A stretch of DNA of 64,000 nucleotides from Diacronema lutheri (taxonomy: Eukaryota > Haptophyta > Pavlovophyceae > Pavlovales > Pavlovaceae): positions 1-64,000 of the forward strand of contig JAGTXO010000075.1 in the NCBI GenBank assembly GCA_019448385.1, in the 5' to 3' direction. The notes under the pieces were generated by a model, which saw only the letters and a program-made list of their open reading frames with translations, did no database searches and was not told the origin of the DNA. Below, piece by piece: positions 38,401-48,082 of this stretch. Numbering within the stretch: the first letter of the stretch is position 1; every line of letters begins with the position of its first letter. The position numbers and the translations under genes were made by a program.

Positions 38401-39311
38401 CAGCCCGCCGTCAACCCCCTCTCTATTTCTTCTGATCGCGCGCACACACGCACCCGTGTCACTCCACGCGCGCGCAGGTGCGCGCGCTCGAGAGCTGGGC
38501 GCGCTCCTTTGCGGCGCAGCACGGGCGCGCGCCCGTCGTCTTCTTCGAGTCGCTCTGCGCGGACGACACGCTCTCGCCCGCCGAGCTGCTCGCGCACGCG
38601 CCGACCTACCTGAACGCGAGCGCGCGCCTCCTCCTGCTCGTTGGACCCTCCTTTGCCTCCGAGCTGTGGAACGTTGGCCACCTCTGGTGCTGGCGCGCGC
38701 TCGGCCGGCAGCAGGCCGAGATCGACGTCGCGCTCGTCGGCCGCTCGTCCGCCAACGCGAGCGCGGTCGTCGCGTCCTTCGACGCGTTCCACTTGAGCCA
38801 CGCCGTGCGCTGCCGTTCAGTTGAGGCCGAGTCGGTCCTTCGCAGCGTCTTTGCCGCCGCGACCGTCGCGCGCGTCAACCGGTGCGTGCGCGACGTGACG
38901 GCGCTCGTCGCCGCGGCCGCCGACGAGCTGCGCGCGAGCACCGCGCCGAGCCCGCGCGCCGCCGCCGTGCCGGACGAGCCCACTACGTGCGCGCCCGACG
39001 GAGGCTCGCGGGGCCTCGTGCGCACCGCCGCCACCGCCAACGGCGCGTCCTCCGTCCCCAGCCTTCGCTGCGGCGGCGGCCGCCCGGCGCATTGCGCAAG
39101 GCCCGTAGCGCCCGGCGACCTCGTGCCGCTTGAGCCCAGCAGCTGCGGCGTGCGCACGCCGGGTGCGGACGGCGACGGCAAGGCGCACGGCGGCGCGGCC
39201 GCGGACCCGCCTGTCGCCCCCGTCGCGCTCGCGCGCTACAGCTCGCCCGAGCGCGAGGGTGGCGCGCGCCGTCCGCCGCGTTCGCTCCCCACGCTCGGCG
39301 AGCACACGTAA
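35487..39311 (+). CDS. Nucleoside hydrolase - multi-membrane - TIR-like fusion protein
   Basis: Inferred exons are 35487-35643, 35743-38333 and 38478-39311 (introns 35644-35742, phase 1, and 38334-38477, phase 0; both GT-AG), giving about 1193 residues. Splicing intron 1 creates LLLITDPGPDPDDVKALLL, the Asp-rich calcium/ribose-binding motif of inosine-uridine nucleoside hydrolases. The domain continues with AVICNGG, DVPVGIGS, LISSLRDFADVA, VNNTFDTEAATFVY (Asn210/Asn211) and VVSRHAVPLLPM. Residues ~520-720 hold about six hydrophobic segments (for example VPLLTALLAAATVEAYW and TQLVVVGFFATSLALA). After intron 2 comes a TIR-like segment (APVVFFESLCADDT, LNASARLLLLVGPSF, ELWNVGHLW), with His where many TIR NADases have the catalytic Glu. 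Likely a membrane protein acting on nucleosides or nucleotides. The start could be one exon further upstream. Confidence 0.7.
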
Positions 39312-39446
39312 GGAGCACTTCTGTCCGACAAGGCAACCTGCAGAGTTGCAGTGCCTTGCTGCCTTTCTCTTTTTCAATATTTGTCCTTGACAGCATCCAG
39401 ACGCAGGCTGCACCAAAGCCACAAGACGGACCTCCATTATTCCACG
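39312..39446. other. Convergent intergenic gap
   Basis: 135 bp between two converging stop codons. It is T-rich around 39355-39392 (TTTCTCTTTTTCAATATTTG), fitting 3' untranslated and polyadenylation sequence shared by both genes. Confidence 0.4.
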
Positions 39447-42035
39447 TCACCAGCCCCCCCGCGCCGTCCATGGCCGTGACATGCCGCCGCTGCCACCGCC
39501 GACCGCGACCACCATACGGCCGGGCGGGCCGTCGCGCTCGACGACGAGCCGCTGCGCGGCGCGCGCGCCGCCAGAGCGGCCGGCAGCCCCCTTCGCGACT
39601 GCGGCCGCCCGCACACTCGCGAGCATTCGCTGCGCGGCCGCGTCAAGTTCGGCGCCGCCAAAGTTTGCGCGCGCGCGCATGAGCGCCGCGCTACGTGCGC
39701 GCACAAGGCCGCGCACGAGCTCGCCCTCGGCGGCGAGCGCGGCGAACACCGCGGGCACCGGCGCAGGCTCGCGCAGCGCGGCGAGCACCGCGTCGCGCGG
39801 CGCCCACATCACGCGCGCCGACTCGGATACCACCGTCGCCGTCGTCGCCCACGAAGCAACCGAGACCGCGTGCGGGCTGGCGACGCCCACGATGGAGCGC
39901 GCGGGTGGCGCGTCCGCGCGCGCGTCGCCAGCGAGCTCGCAGAGGAGAGTGGGCGCGGCCTTGACGAGGAGCTGCACGGCGTGGTAGCGGCGATGGCGCG
40001 GCACGAGCAGATCGATGGGCGCGCGAGAGGGCGGCGGGCGCACGTTCGTTTGAGTCGACTCCTCGCTGCGGCCATTGCCGGCCGGTTCGGCGACGGCGCG
40101 CCTGCGCGCGAGCGCGGATGCAAGTGTCGCGCCGATGCCGAGGTCGGCGGCGGCGCCGCCCGCGCCTCCGCCACGCGCGACGGCGGCGGCATGCTCGGCG
40201 AGCAAGGCGTTCGTCGCCGCGACCGCGACATCCGCCGCGCGCGTCGAGCGCAGCGGCGCGCCGCGCGGCGTGCGTGGCGTTATGGGCGGCGCGGGCGAGA
40301 CTGGAAGCGCGGCCGGCGACGACGGCGCGTCAGCCGAGAGCGGCGAGGGCGGCGCGGCGAAGCGTAGCGTGGGTGGCGCGGTGGCCCGTGCGCTCGGTGG
40401 ACCCGTCTTATTGGCGGCGGGCAGGGGCGGCGCGAGCGCGAAGGCCGCGTCGCAAGCGGGCGCACCGACCGCTGGCGGCCGCGCGTCGCGTGGCGTCGGA
40501 GGCGGGCCGTAGGGTGCGCCGGCTGACAACGATGGCGGCGGCGGCGCGGCGCGGATGAGCGCACGCGACGCGGGCGTCGGCGCGAGCGGTGGTGGCGGCG
40601 CGCCGCGCGGCGACGGCGGGCCGAATCGGATGAGCAGCGGCTGCCGGGCGGGCGCGCCGGCCGCGTCGGCGCGCGCGCCCGACTCGGCGGCGATGGCAGT
40701 CGTGGTGGCGGAGGCGGCAGCGGCGGCAATGGCGGCGGTTACGCCCAGAATGGCGGCGGGCGTGCGCGGCGTGGTTGGCACCGACGCGGCCGCGGCCGAG
40801 CGCGGCGCGCCGCCACGCTCGCCACGCGCCGCCGTCGTCGGCCAGCGCGCGCGCGCCGCGGGGCGCGGCTCACTCGCCGGCGTCAGCGGCGCGTTGGCAG
40901 GAGCTGCCACACGCTCATCAGTATGGCGCTCCCCGTCCGCGGGCGCGTCGCCCATCTCGGCGACGAGGTCGAAGGTGTGCGCGAGCGCGATCGCGCCGTC
41001 GAGCACGACGTAGACGCGGTCGGCGGCCGCGCCCTGCCGCGTGAGCGCGTGCCCGCGCGGCACCTTCTCAACGGCGCCCATCGCTTGCAGGATGCGCGAC
41101 GCGCGGCTAGGCGGCAGCTGCGCGAATTGCGCGACCGCACGGACGGCGTCCGCCTTGATCGCACTGAGCCGCGCCAGCTCGGACGCGACGATCGCGTCAA
41201 AGTGCGCGCGCGGCAGCGCCGCGCACACGCTCAGCGCCGTCGTGACGATGCTCGCGGCGTGCGGCGGCGACGGCGTCGTCCGTTGCTCGTGGCCAGGGCG
41301 GGGCTGGTGATGGTGCTGGTGATGGTGGGCGGGCGACGGCTCGCCGAATGCGCTACCCGCGAGCAGCTCAAGCTGCACCGAGTACGGGCCCTTTGGCACC
41401 GCCGACGTTGCCGCGGCGACGGCCGCCGCCTCCTTCATCGCGCGGCGCATGTCCTGCGACCGCCGCTTGCTCCCGCCACCCACACCCCAACCACCACCGG
41501 TGGCGGCGGCGGCGGCGGCGGCGCGCGACGGGCTCATCGGCGCGTCGTCGCGCGCGAGTGAGGCGGATGCGACGGCCGAGAGCGAGCCGAGGCTTAGCGC
41601 GAGCGGCGATGTGCCGTCCGGGTCGAAGAGCACGAGCGCGAGCGCGCCGGACAGCACGAGCAGCACCGCGTCGGCGGGCTCGGCCTGAAGCGCGAGGACA
41701 CGGCCGACCGGGTACGTGGCGACGGTGAACGCGGCGCCGAGGGCATGCAGCGCCGAATCGGGCAGCGCAAGCTTGGCGAACAGCTCGCACCGGCGCATCG
41801 CGGCGACGATCGCCTCTGCCTCGCCCGGCGTGCGCATCGCCGGCGGCACGCGCAGCGCGTCGCGCGCGGGTGTGAGGAGCGCGTCGGCGGCGGCGCGCCG
41901 CTCGTCAGCTCGAAGCGCGCCAGGCTCGCCAGGCCGCGCGCCTGACGCGACGGCCTTCTCGTGCGCAAGCTGCTCCTCCGTCCACGCGCGCGCCGCCTCT
42001 ATGGCGCCCTCGCGCGTCACGGCCATCTGGTGCAT
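39447..42035 (-). CDS. Cyclic-nucleotide-binding-domain protein, two domains
   Basis: An 862-residue minus-strand protein, ATG at 42035 (MHQMAVTREGAIEAA). The first CNB-like domain runs from MRRCELFAKLALPDSALHAL through YPVGRVLALQAEPADAVLLVLSGALALV to LLAGSAFGEPSP. It is interrupted by an Ala/Gly-rich loop of about 90 residues. The second starts at FAQLPPSRASRILQAM, with VPRGHALTRQGAAADRVYVVLDGAIAL, then a very long Ala/Pro insertion (~300 residues), and resumes at HAVQLLVKAAPTLLCELAGDA with ASWATTATVVSESARVMWAPR. Neither phosphate-binding cassette has a clear GE...R pair apart from FGEP, so cAMP/cGMP binding is uncertain; it may be a structural CNB fold. No kinase or channel part is present. 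It shares a 49-bp divergent start region with VPS16. Confidence 0.7.
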   Translation of the reverse strand: MHQMAVTREGAIEAARAWTEEQLAHEKAVASGARPGEPGALRADERRAAADALLTPARDALRVPPAMRTPGEAEAIVAAMRRCELFAKLALPDSALHALGAAFTVATYPVGRVLALQAEPADAVLLVLSGALALVLFDPDGTSPLALSLGSLSAVASASLARDDAPMSPSRAAAAAAATGGGWGVGGGSKRRSQDMRRAMKEAAAVAAATSAVPKGPYSVQLELLAGSAFGEPSPAHHHQHHHQPRPGHEQRTTPSPPHAASIVTTALSVCAALPRAHFDAIVASELARLSAIKADAVRAVAQFAQLPPSRASRILQAMGAVEKVPRGHALTRQGAAADRVYVVLDGAIALAHTFDLVAEMGDAPADGERHTDERVAAPANAPLTPASEPRPAARARWPTTAARGERGGAPRSAAAASVPTTPRTPAAILGVTAAIAAAAASATTTAIAAESGARADAAGAPARQPLLIRFGPPSPRGAPPPPLAPTPASRALIRAAPPPPSLSAGAPYGPPPTPRDARPPAVGAPACDAAFALAPPLPAANKTGPPSARATAPPTLRFAAPPSPLSADAPSSPAALPVSPAPPITPRTPRGAPLRSTRAADVAVAATNALLAEHAAAVARGGGAGGAAADLGIGATLASALARRRAVAEPAGNGRSEESTQTNVRPPPSRAPIDLLVPRHRRYHAVQLLVKAAPTLLCELAGDARADAPPARSIVGVASPHAVSVASWATTATVVSESARVMWAPRDAVLAALREPAPVPAVFAALAAEGELVRGLVRARSAALMRARANFGGAELDAAAQRMLASVRAAAVAKGAAGRSGGARAAQRLVVERDGPPGRMVVAVGGGSGGMSRPWTARGGW

Positions 42036-42084
42036 CAGGCTTGAACAGCAATGTTACGCCGATTTTCAAAACTGCTGAACACGA
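42036..42084. promoter_or_regulatory. 49-bp divergent start region, CNB protein / VPS16
   Basis: Only 49 bp separate the two opposite ATG codons. The stretch is clearly AT-richer than its flanks (CAGCAATGTTACGCCGATTTTC), suggesting a very compact bidirectional promoter, with promoter elements probably reaching into the coding sequence on one or both sides. No TATA box is evident. Confidence 0.45.
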
Positions 42085-45000
42085 ATGGCGGGACAACGAT
42101 CGGAGGAGAACGGCGCGATCGGTTCGCTGCAGGCCGCGGCGGGCATGCGCGGTTGGAGTCGGCTGGCCGACCGATACTATTGGCGGCAGAGCGTGTTCGC
42201 CGCCTCGTGGCCCGGTCTCGACTTTGATGCCGTCGAGCCGCACCACGCCGCGGGCGCGCCGCTTGGGGGCGCGGTCGCGATCGTGCGGCCACGCGAGCGC
42301 GCGACGCCGTACGGCGGCGGTTCGGGCGGCGAAGCGGGCGGTGGTGCGGGCGGAGGCGCGCACGGCGGCGCGCGCGTGGAGGTGCGCGCGTCGACCGGCG
42401 CGCTCATCGCCTCGCTCCCATGGGCGCGCGCGCGTCCCATCGGGCTTGGCTGGCTCGAGGGCGAGCGGCTCGCCATCCTGTCTGACGACGGCTCGGTCCG
42501 CGTGCTCTCCGTACGCCTCGCGCTGCTGCGCGAGCTGCAGCTGCCGGACAAGCTGGTCGCCGAAGGCCTTGGCGCGTGCGTCGTGCTGCCGGCTGGCGTC
42601 CTCGTCGTCACTGGCCGCCATCGTCTGCACTACGTCCCATGCCTCGCGGCGTCGGCCGCCGGCCCGCCGGGCGCGCGCGCGGCCGCGGGCGCGGCGGCGC
42701 GGCCGGCGCTCGAGCGGCCGGTGCTGCGCGAGGCACTGGCGTTCGCGCTGGCCGATCCGCGCCTCGAGGGCCCGCCCCGCGCGCTCGCCGCGCTTGACGC
42801 GCCCGCCGCCGCCGCGTGCGCGCCGGCGGGCGCGCCGTCGGGCGCGGCGTGCGTCCGCGTTCTCGTCGCGACGCGAAGCGGCGCGCTGCTCAGCGTGACG
42901 GAGCAGGGCGTAACGGACGAGTTGGTGTCGGGCGGCCCGTTCTGCGCGCTCGCCCTCGCGCCAAACGGTCGGCTGCTCGCCGCCATTTCCGATGGCGGCG
43001 CGCTGTTCGTTTGGTCAATGGCCGACTTTTCGCGACCGCCGCTCACCGCGTGCCGCGTCGCGCCGCCCGCCGCGCGCGCGGCGGGCGGCGCGGCGGACGG
43101 GCCGTTCCGGTCGAGCGCGCTGCGCCAGCTGGTGTGGTGCGGCAGCGACGCCATCGTCATCAGCTGGGCGCCGGGCGCCGCGGGCGGCGGCGCGGCGCTC
43201 ACGCTCGTCGGACCTGGCGGCGAGGCGGTGCGCCTGCCGCGCCGCCGCGCGGCACGCCCCGGTGGCGCGGCTGGCGTGGCAGGCGCAGGTGGGTACGGCG
43301 AGGACGGCGGCGGCGACGGCGACGGCGGCGATGTTGGCGACGGGGACGGCGATGATGATGGCGTTGGCGGCGTGCTCTGCGTGTGCGAGCCCGACGGTGC
43401 ACGTCTACTCAGCGCGCGCACGTGCGAGCTGCTGAGCGCCGTCGGCGGCGTAACGGTCGCGGCCCTCGGCTCGGCTGGCACGAGCGCCGTCGGCGGTGGC
43501 GCGCGCGGCGGCACGCCGAGCGCCTCATCGAGCGCGGCGCACGCGTTGCTGCGCGCGTCTGAGGCTCTGCGCGCCGGTGACGGCCTGCGCGCCGACGAGC
43601 TCGTGCGCGCGCTCGGCGGCGCGCTCGGCGAGGCGGTCGCGGCGTGCGCGCTGGCGGCGCGCGAGGCATCGAGCGAGTGCGTGCAGCTCGCGCTGCTGCG
43701 CGCGGCGGCGCTTGGCCGTGCGGCGATGGACGGCCGCGCGCTCGCGCAGCGCGCGTCGAGCGGCGTGGGCGGAACCGGCGCGCACGGCGCCGTCTGCCCC
43801 GACGGCGCGGCCGCGGGCGCCGACGACGGCGCGGAGGCGAGCGTGCGCCACCTGCGGCTGCTGCGCGCGGCGCGCGCGCCCGACGCTGGGTTGGCGCTCA
43901 GTGGCGCGCAGCTGCGCGAGCTTGGCGTCGACGGGCTCCTCAACCGCCTCCTCGCGCGCGGCTGCCATTTCCTCGCCGCGCGCGCGTGCGCGCTCGCCGG
44001 CCGGCCGCACGGGCCGGTTCTCGAACACTGGGCGTGCGCGCGGATCGCGCTCGCCGCCGCGCCGGTGGCCGACGCGGCCGGCGCGGCCGGCGCGCGCGCG
44101 AGCGACGATGAGGTGCTCGCGTCGGTGCTGCCGCGGCTGCAGGCCGACGACGCGCCCGCCGTCTCCTTCGCCGCCGTCGCGCACGCGGCGCACGCACATG
44201 GCCGGCGCGCGCTCGCCGCGCGCATCCTGCAGCACGAGCCGCGCGCCTCGCAGCAAGTGCCGCTCCTGCTCGAGATGAGCCTGTACGCGCCGGCGCTCGC
44301 GCGCGCGGCCGCGTCGCACGAGCCCGACCTCGTCCACCTCGCCATCCTCTCCGCGCGCCACGCGCTCGGCGCCGACGAATTCGCCGCGCTGCTCGGCGCG
44401 CAGCCGACCGCGTGCGCGCTCTACGCTGCGTACTGCGCCTCGCAGGACCGCCCAGCGCTGCGTGCGCTGCATGTGCAGATGGGCAGGCCGCTCGATGCGG
44501 CGCGCTGCGCGCTGCGCGACGCGTACCTGTGCGCGACCCTCGAAGAGCGGATGCGCGCGCTCGCCGCTGCGCAACAGACGCTCCTTGCGCTCGACCGCTC
44601 GCAGCCGCTCACGCTCGGCGGCGGCATCGGCATTGGCATCGGCGGCGGCGGCGGCGTCGGCGGCGGCGGCGGCGGAAGCGCGGGCGCGCACTTGGCGCGC
44701 GAGGCGTCCGAGGCGCTCGCGCTCCTCCGCTCGCAGATCGACCTCGAGCTTGCGACGGACGGCGTCTCGCCGCCCGATGGCGCGCTCGAGCGCTCGCCCT
44801 ACCGCATGGCCGCGAGCGGCTCGGGCGCGCCGGGCGCGAGCGCGCGCGTCTTTGTGCGCGGCGTCGGCGCGCCGCCTGATCCCGGCCCATTCCGCTTCAT
44901 CGATACGTGCCTCTCGCACACACTGCACAACTGCTTCCTTTTTGCGCAGGTCGCAGCGCGAGCGCATGCGCCGAAGTGCATGCGCCGAAGTGCATGCGCC

Positions 45001-45544
45001 GAAGTGCATGCGCCGAAGTGCATGCGCCGAAGTGCATGCTTGCGGCAAGCGCCGCGCGCTCGCCGCGCGCGACCGCTCACGGCGCGCGGTGCGGCCGCCC
45101 CGCTCGCGCGCGCAGGCGCGCCGCGCCGCCAAGCTGCGCGCAGAGTTCAAGGTGCCCGACAAGCGCTTCTGGCACATCCGGCTAACGGCGCTTGCGCACT
45201 GCCGCGATTGGGAGGCGATCGACGAGCTCGCGCGCGAGCGCAAGTCGCCCGTGGTGCGCGCGCGCGCGCGCACGGCGCGCGCACAGGCGTGCGGCATGGC
45301 CACTGACGGTGCGCCGCGCCCCATCGCGCCGCACGCTGCGCAGGGCTACGGCCCGTTCATCGACGCGTGCCTCGAGATGGGCGAGGCGGCCGAGGGGCGC
45401 AAGTACGTGCCGCGGCTGGGCACGCCGCGCGAGAAGGCCACGTATCTCGTGCGGCTGGGCTGCGCGGCCGAGGCGCGCGAGGTCGCCGTGATCGCCAAGG
45501 ACGCCGAGCTCCTCGAGAGCATTGCGCGCAAAGAGCTGCGCTGA
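42085..45544 (+). CDS. VPS16: VPS16, core subunit of HOPS/CORVET tethering complexes
   Basis: Inferred exons 42085-44949, 45116-45250 and 45344-45544 (two phase-0 GT-AG introns of 166 and 93 bp) give about 1066 residues, longer than human VPS16 (839) because of Ala/Gly-rich loops. The N-terminal beta-propeller matches the family: RYYWRQSVFAASWPGLD, GGAVAIVRPRERATPYG, IASLPWARARPIGLGWLEGE, ILSDDGSVRVLSV. The C-terminal helical part is diagnostic: SHTLHNCFLFAQ, then across intron 1 RRAAKLRAEFKVPDKRFW, RLTALAHCRDWEAIDEL, and across intron 2 ERKSP to GYGPFIDACLEMGEA and KYVPRLG. Both junctions fall where the human alignment has no gap. The protein supports fusion at late endosome, lysosome or vacuole. 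The ABCB gene follows after only 69 bp. Confidence 0.9.
44968..45037 (+). repeat. Five tandem 14-bp units in VPS16 intron 1
   Basis: Unit GCGCCGAAGTGCAT repeated five times without change (44968-45037). It contains the palindromic word ATGCGC/GTGCAT-type junctions and lies wholly inside the inferred intron 44950-45115. Confidence 0.95.
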
Positions 45545-45562
45545 GAGCATCGCGCGCTTGAC

Positions 45563-45596
45563 GGCCGGCGATGTCCCGCCGGCCGATCTTTTTTTT
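45563..45596 (+). terminator. Hairpin plus T8 between VPS16 and ABCB genes
   Basis: GGCCGGC (45563-45569), 8-base loop, GCCGGCC (45578-45584), then GATC and eight T (45589-45596). The form resembles an intrinsic terminator. In a eukaryote it more likely marks a polymerase pause, 3' processing or a 5' leader hairpin of the downstream gene. The structure is certain; its role is not. Confidence 0.4.
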
Positions 45597-45613
45597 AGAC
45601 GCCCAAAAGGAAA

Positions 45614-47893
45614 ATGCTGCGCGGCAGGTTGCTCGGCGCGTGGCGCACGGCCGGAGGGCGAGCGCTCTCGGCGTGCGCGGCGACGCCGCGCGGCGCGGCG
45701 GCGCCGCCGCCGGCCGCGCTCGCACCCGGCCGCGCCACCGCCGCGTGGGCTGCCGCGCTCGCGCCGCCGTCGCGCGCCGTTGGCGCGCGCGTCGCGCCCG
45801 CGCTGCTCGCATCGGCAGCGCCGCTGCTGCTCGGTGGCGCGCCAGCGCACGCCGAGGCGCGCGCGTCCAAGGGCGCGCCCGCCTTCGAGCGCGCGCGCGA
45901 TATTGCGGTGCGCCAGCCGGACGACGACGCGGACGACGACGCGGACGCGCGCGCCGGCGGCGGCGGTGCGGACGACGAGCGCGCGCGCGTGCCGAGCGTG
46001 GGCGCCGACGGCGTGGACGCGGTGCCGCTCGGGCGCGTGTGGTGGCGCGTGCTCGCGGCGATGGCGGAGGACGGCTGGCTTTTTGCGCTCGCGATGGGCA
46101 CGTCCGTCGTCGCGGCCATCGCGGGCGTCCTCTCGTCGCAGCACATCGGTGCCATCTTTGATATCATGGCGGACGGCGGCCACCCGTCGCACTCCCTGCC
46201 GCGCGCGGTCGCCCAACTCGTCGGCGTGTACGCGGCGCGCGCGCTGCTCACGTTCGTATCGGCGACGCTCCTCTCGATGGCCGTCAACCGCCTCTCGACG
46301 CGGCTGCAGGCCGAGCTCGTGAGCTCGCTGCTCCAGCAGGACATTGCGTTCTTCGACGGCGCCGCGCAGGGCGCGCTCGCGCAGTCGGTCGCGGCGGACG
46401 TGAAGGAGGCGACGGCGGCGGTGAAACACGTGCTGCAGAACGGGCTGCAGATGCTCACCGCCGTCCTCGGCGGCGCGTGCTCGCTCTATCTCCTATCCCG
46501 CCGCCTGTCGCTGCTGATGCTCACTGCGATCCCGCTCACCGCCATCGTGTTCCAGCGTTTCGGCACGTACGTGCGCGCGCTCTCGCGGCGCGAGCGCGCG
46601 GCGACGGCGGCGGCGGCGTCGATCGTATCCGAGTCGGTGGGCAACATTCGCACCGTCCAGTCCTTCGTCGCCGAGCGCCTCGAGGCCGCGCGCTTCGAGG
46701 AGGAGCTGCGGTCAGCGCTCGCGCTCCGCCATACGCTCGGGATGCTGCGCGGCGCATTCTTTGGCCTTCTCGCGTTCGCGCTGCACGGCGTGACGGCGCT
46801 CGTCGTCGCGGTAGGCGGCTCGCTCGTCGCGTCGGGCCAGATGACGCACGGCGACGTCTCCGCCTTCCTCGCGCAGACGCGCGAGGTGATCTCGGCGTAC
46901 GGCGGGCTCACGCGGCTTGCGGACGAGGCGCGCGACGGGGCGCTCGCGATGCGACGCGTCGTCGAGCTGCTCGAGCGGCAGCCCACGCTGCTCGTGCGGC
47001 AGCTCGAAGGCGGCGACGAGCGGCCCGCCGCCGCCACCACCGCCGGCCTCCGCCCCGCCCACGTCGACGGGCGTGTCGAGTTCCGCGGCGTGCACTTTGC
47101 GTACCCGCAACGGCCCGACGTTCCGGTGCTGCGCGGCCTTGACCTGACGCTCGAGGCGGGCAAGGTGACGGCGCTCGTCGGCGATTCGGGCTCGGGCAAG
47201 AGCACCGTCGCGTGGCTCCTCGAGCGATTTTACGACCCAGCACACGCGAGCGCCGACCGCGCACGCGACGGCGCGCGCGCGGACGCGCGCGCGGACGCGG
47301 GTGCGGACGCGGGTGCGGGTGCGGGCGATGTGCTGCTCGACGGCGTGCCGTTGCCCGAGTACGACCTGCGCTGGTTGCGCCGGCAGATCGGGCTCGTCAG
47401 CCAAGAGCCCGTGCTCTTCGCCACAACGATCGAGCGTAACATCTTATACGGCCGCCCCGACGCGAGCGCGCAGGAGGTGCGCGACGCGGCGCACAAGGCG
47501 AACGCGCATCGCTTCATCGACGCGCTGCCCGACGGCTACGGCAAGGTGCTCGGCGCGGGCGGCGCGGGCCTGTCGGGCGGGCAGAAGCAGCGCGTCGCGA
47601 TCGCCCGCGCGCTGCTCAAGCAGCCCGCCATCCTGATCCTCGACGAGGCGACGTCGGCCCTCGACGCGCGCTCGGAGCGCGTCGTCCTCGACGCGCTCGA
47701 CGCCGGGCTGCTTGAAGGCCGCACGACGCTCGTGATTGCGCACAGGTTGTCGACCGTGCAGCGCGCGGACAAGATCGCCGTGCTCAAGGACGGGCGCGTC
47801 GTCGAGCAAGGCACGCACGCCGAGCTGATCGCAAGGGGTGGCGTGTACGCGTCGCTCGTCCGGCTGCAGCTCTCGGGCGGCTCGGGCGGGTGA
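45614..47893 (+). CDS. ABCB-type half transporter, mitochondrial (ABCB8-like)
   Basis: A 759-residue ATP-binding cassette half transporter with ATG at 45614 and no intron. The first ~85 residues are rich in Arg and Ala with almost no acid (MLRGRLLGAWRTAGGRALS), as in mitochondrial targeting peptides; a plastid address cannot be excluded. The transmembrane domain (~residues 140-440) keeps LLQQDIAFFD and SESVGNIRTVQSF, the coupling-helix regions typical of ABCB8/ABCB10. The nucleotide-binding domain has VHFAYPQRPDVPVL, Walker A GDSGSGKST (523-531), Q-loop GLVSQEPVLF, signature LSGGQKQR (653-660), Walker B ILILDEATSALD (Asp677, Glu678) and H-loop AHRLSTV (His710). All catalytic residues are present, so the dimer should be an active exporter. 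The ABCB8-like label rests on the transmembrane motifs. Confidence 0.9.
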   Translation: MLRGRLLGAWRTAGGRALSACAATPRGAAAPPPAALAPGRATAAWAAALAPPSRAVGARVAPALLASAAPLLLGGAPAHAEARASKGAPAFERARDIAVRQPDDDADDDADARAGGGGADDERARVPSVGADGVDAVPLGRVWWRVLAAMAEDGWLFALAMGTSVVAAIAGVLSSQHIGAIFDIMADGGHPSHSLPRAVAQLVGVYAARALLTFVSATLLSMAVNRLSTRLQAELVSSLLQQDIAFFDGAAQGALAQSVAADVKEATAAVKHVLQNGLQMLTAVLGGACSLYLLSRRLSLLMLTAIPLTAIVFQRFGTYVRALSRRERAATAAAASIVSESVGNIRTVQSFVAERLEAARFEEELRSALALRHTLGMLRGAFFGLLAFALHGVTALVVAVGGSLVASGQMTHGDVSAFLAQTREVISAYGGLTRLADEARDGALAMRRVVELLERQPTLLVRQLEGGDERPAAATTAGLRPAHVDGRVEFRGVHFAYPQRPDVPVLRGLDLTLEAGKVTALVGDSGSGKSTVAWLLERFYDPAHASADRARDGARADARADAGADAGAGAGDVLLDGVPLPEYDLRWLRRQIGLVSQEPVLFATTIERNILYGRPDASAQEVRDAAHKANAHRFIDALPDGYGKVLGAGGAGLSGGQKQRVAIARALLKQPAILILDEATSALDARSERVVLDALDAGLLEGRTTLVIAHRLSTVQRADKIAVLKDGRVVEQGTHAELIARGGVYASLVRLQLSGGSGG

Positions 47894-48017
47894 GGCGCGG
47901 CCGCGGGGCGCGAGCGCGAGCCGTTGAGGGGAAGCGGGTCTTGTAGACGCAGTTCTTCAGGTCCATCATCGACGTACTTCGTCTACAGGTCCATCATCGC
48001 GCGCTGCTCAAGCGGTA
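47894..48017. other. 3' region of the ABCB gene up to the element boundary
   Basis: 125 bp containing a direct repeat of CAGGTCCATCATCG (near 47957 and 47986) and an inverted pair TGTAGACG / CGTCTACA around it. This is host sequence immediately before element copy 2. Confidence 0.5.
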
Positions 48018-48064
48018 CTATATACGGCGCGGTCCGGGCTGGTCCGGCCAGTGTAAGGCTGAGA

Positions 48065-48082
48065 GTACGACCCGGGTCGTAC
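48065..48082. repeat. 18-bp perfect palindrome, copy 2
   Basis: Same palindrome as near 1530, at the equivalent distance from the left boundary of the second element copy. Confidence 0.85.

Noticed and set aside
44968-45037. CRISPR-like array
   Set aside because: The units are directly abutting 14-mers without spacers, inside an intron; a simple tandem repeat.
42085-45544. Identification as an IFT or generic WD40 trafficking protein
   Set aside because: The C-terminal KVPDKRFW and GYGPFIDACLEMG region and both splice junctions align specifically with VPS16.
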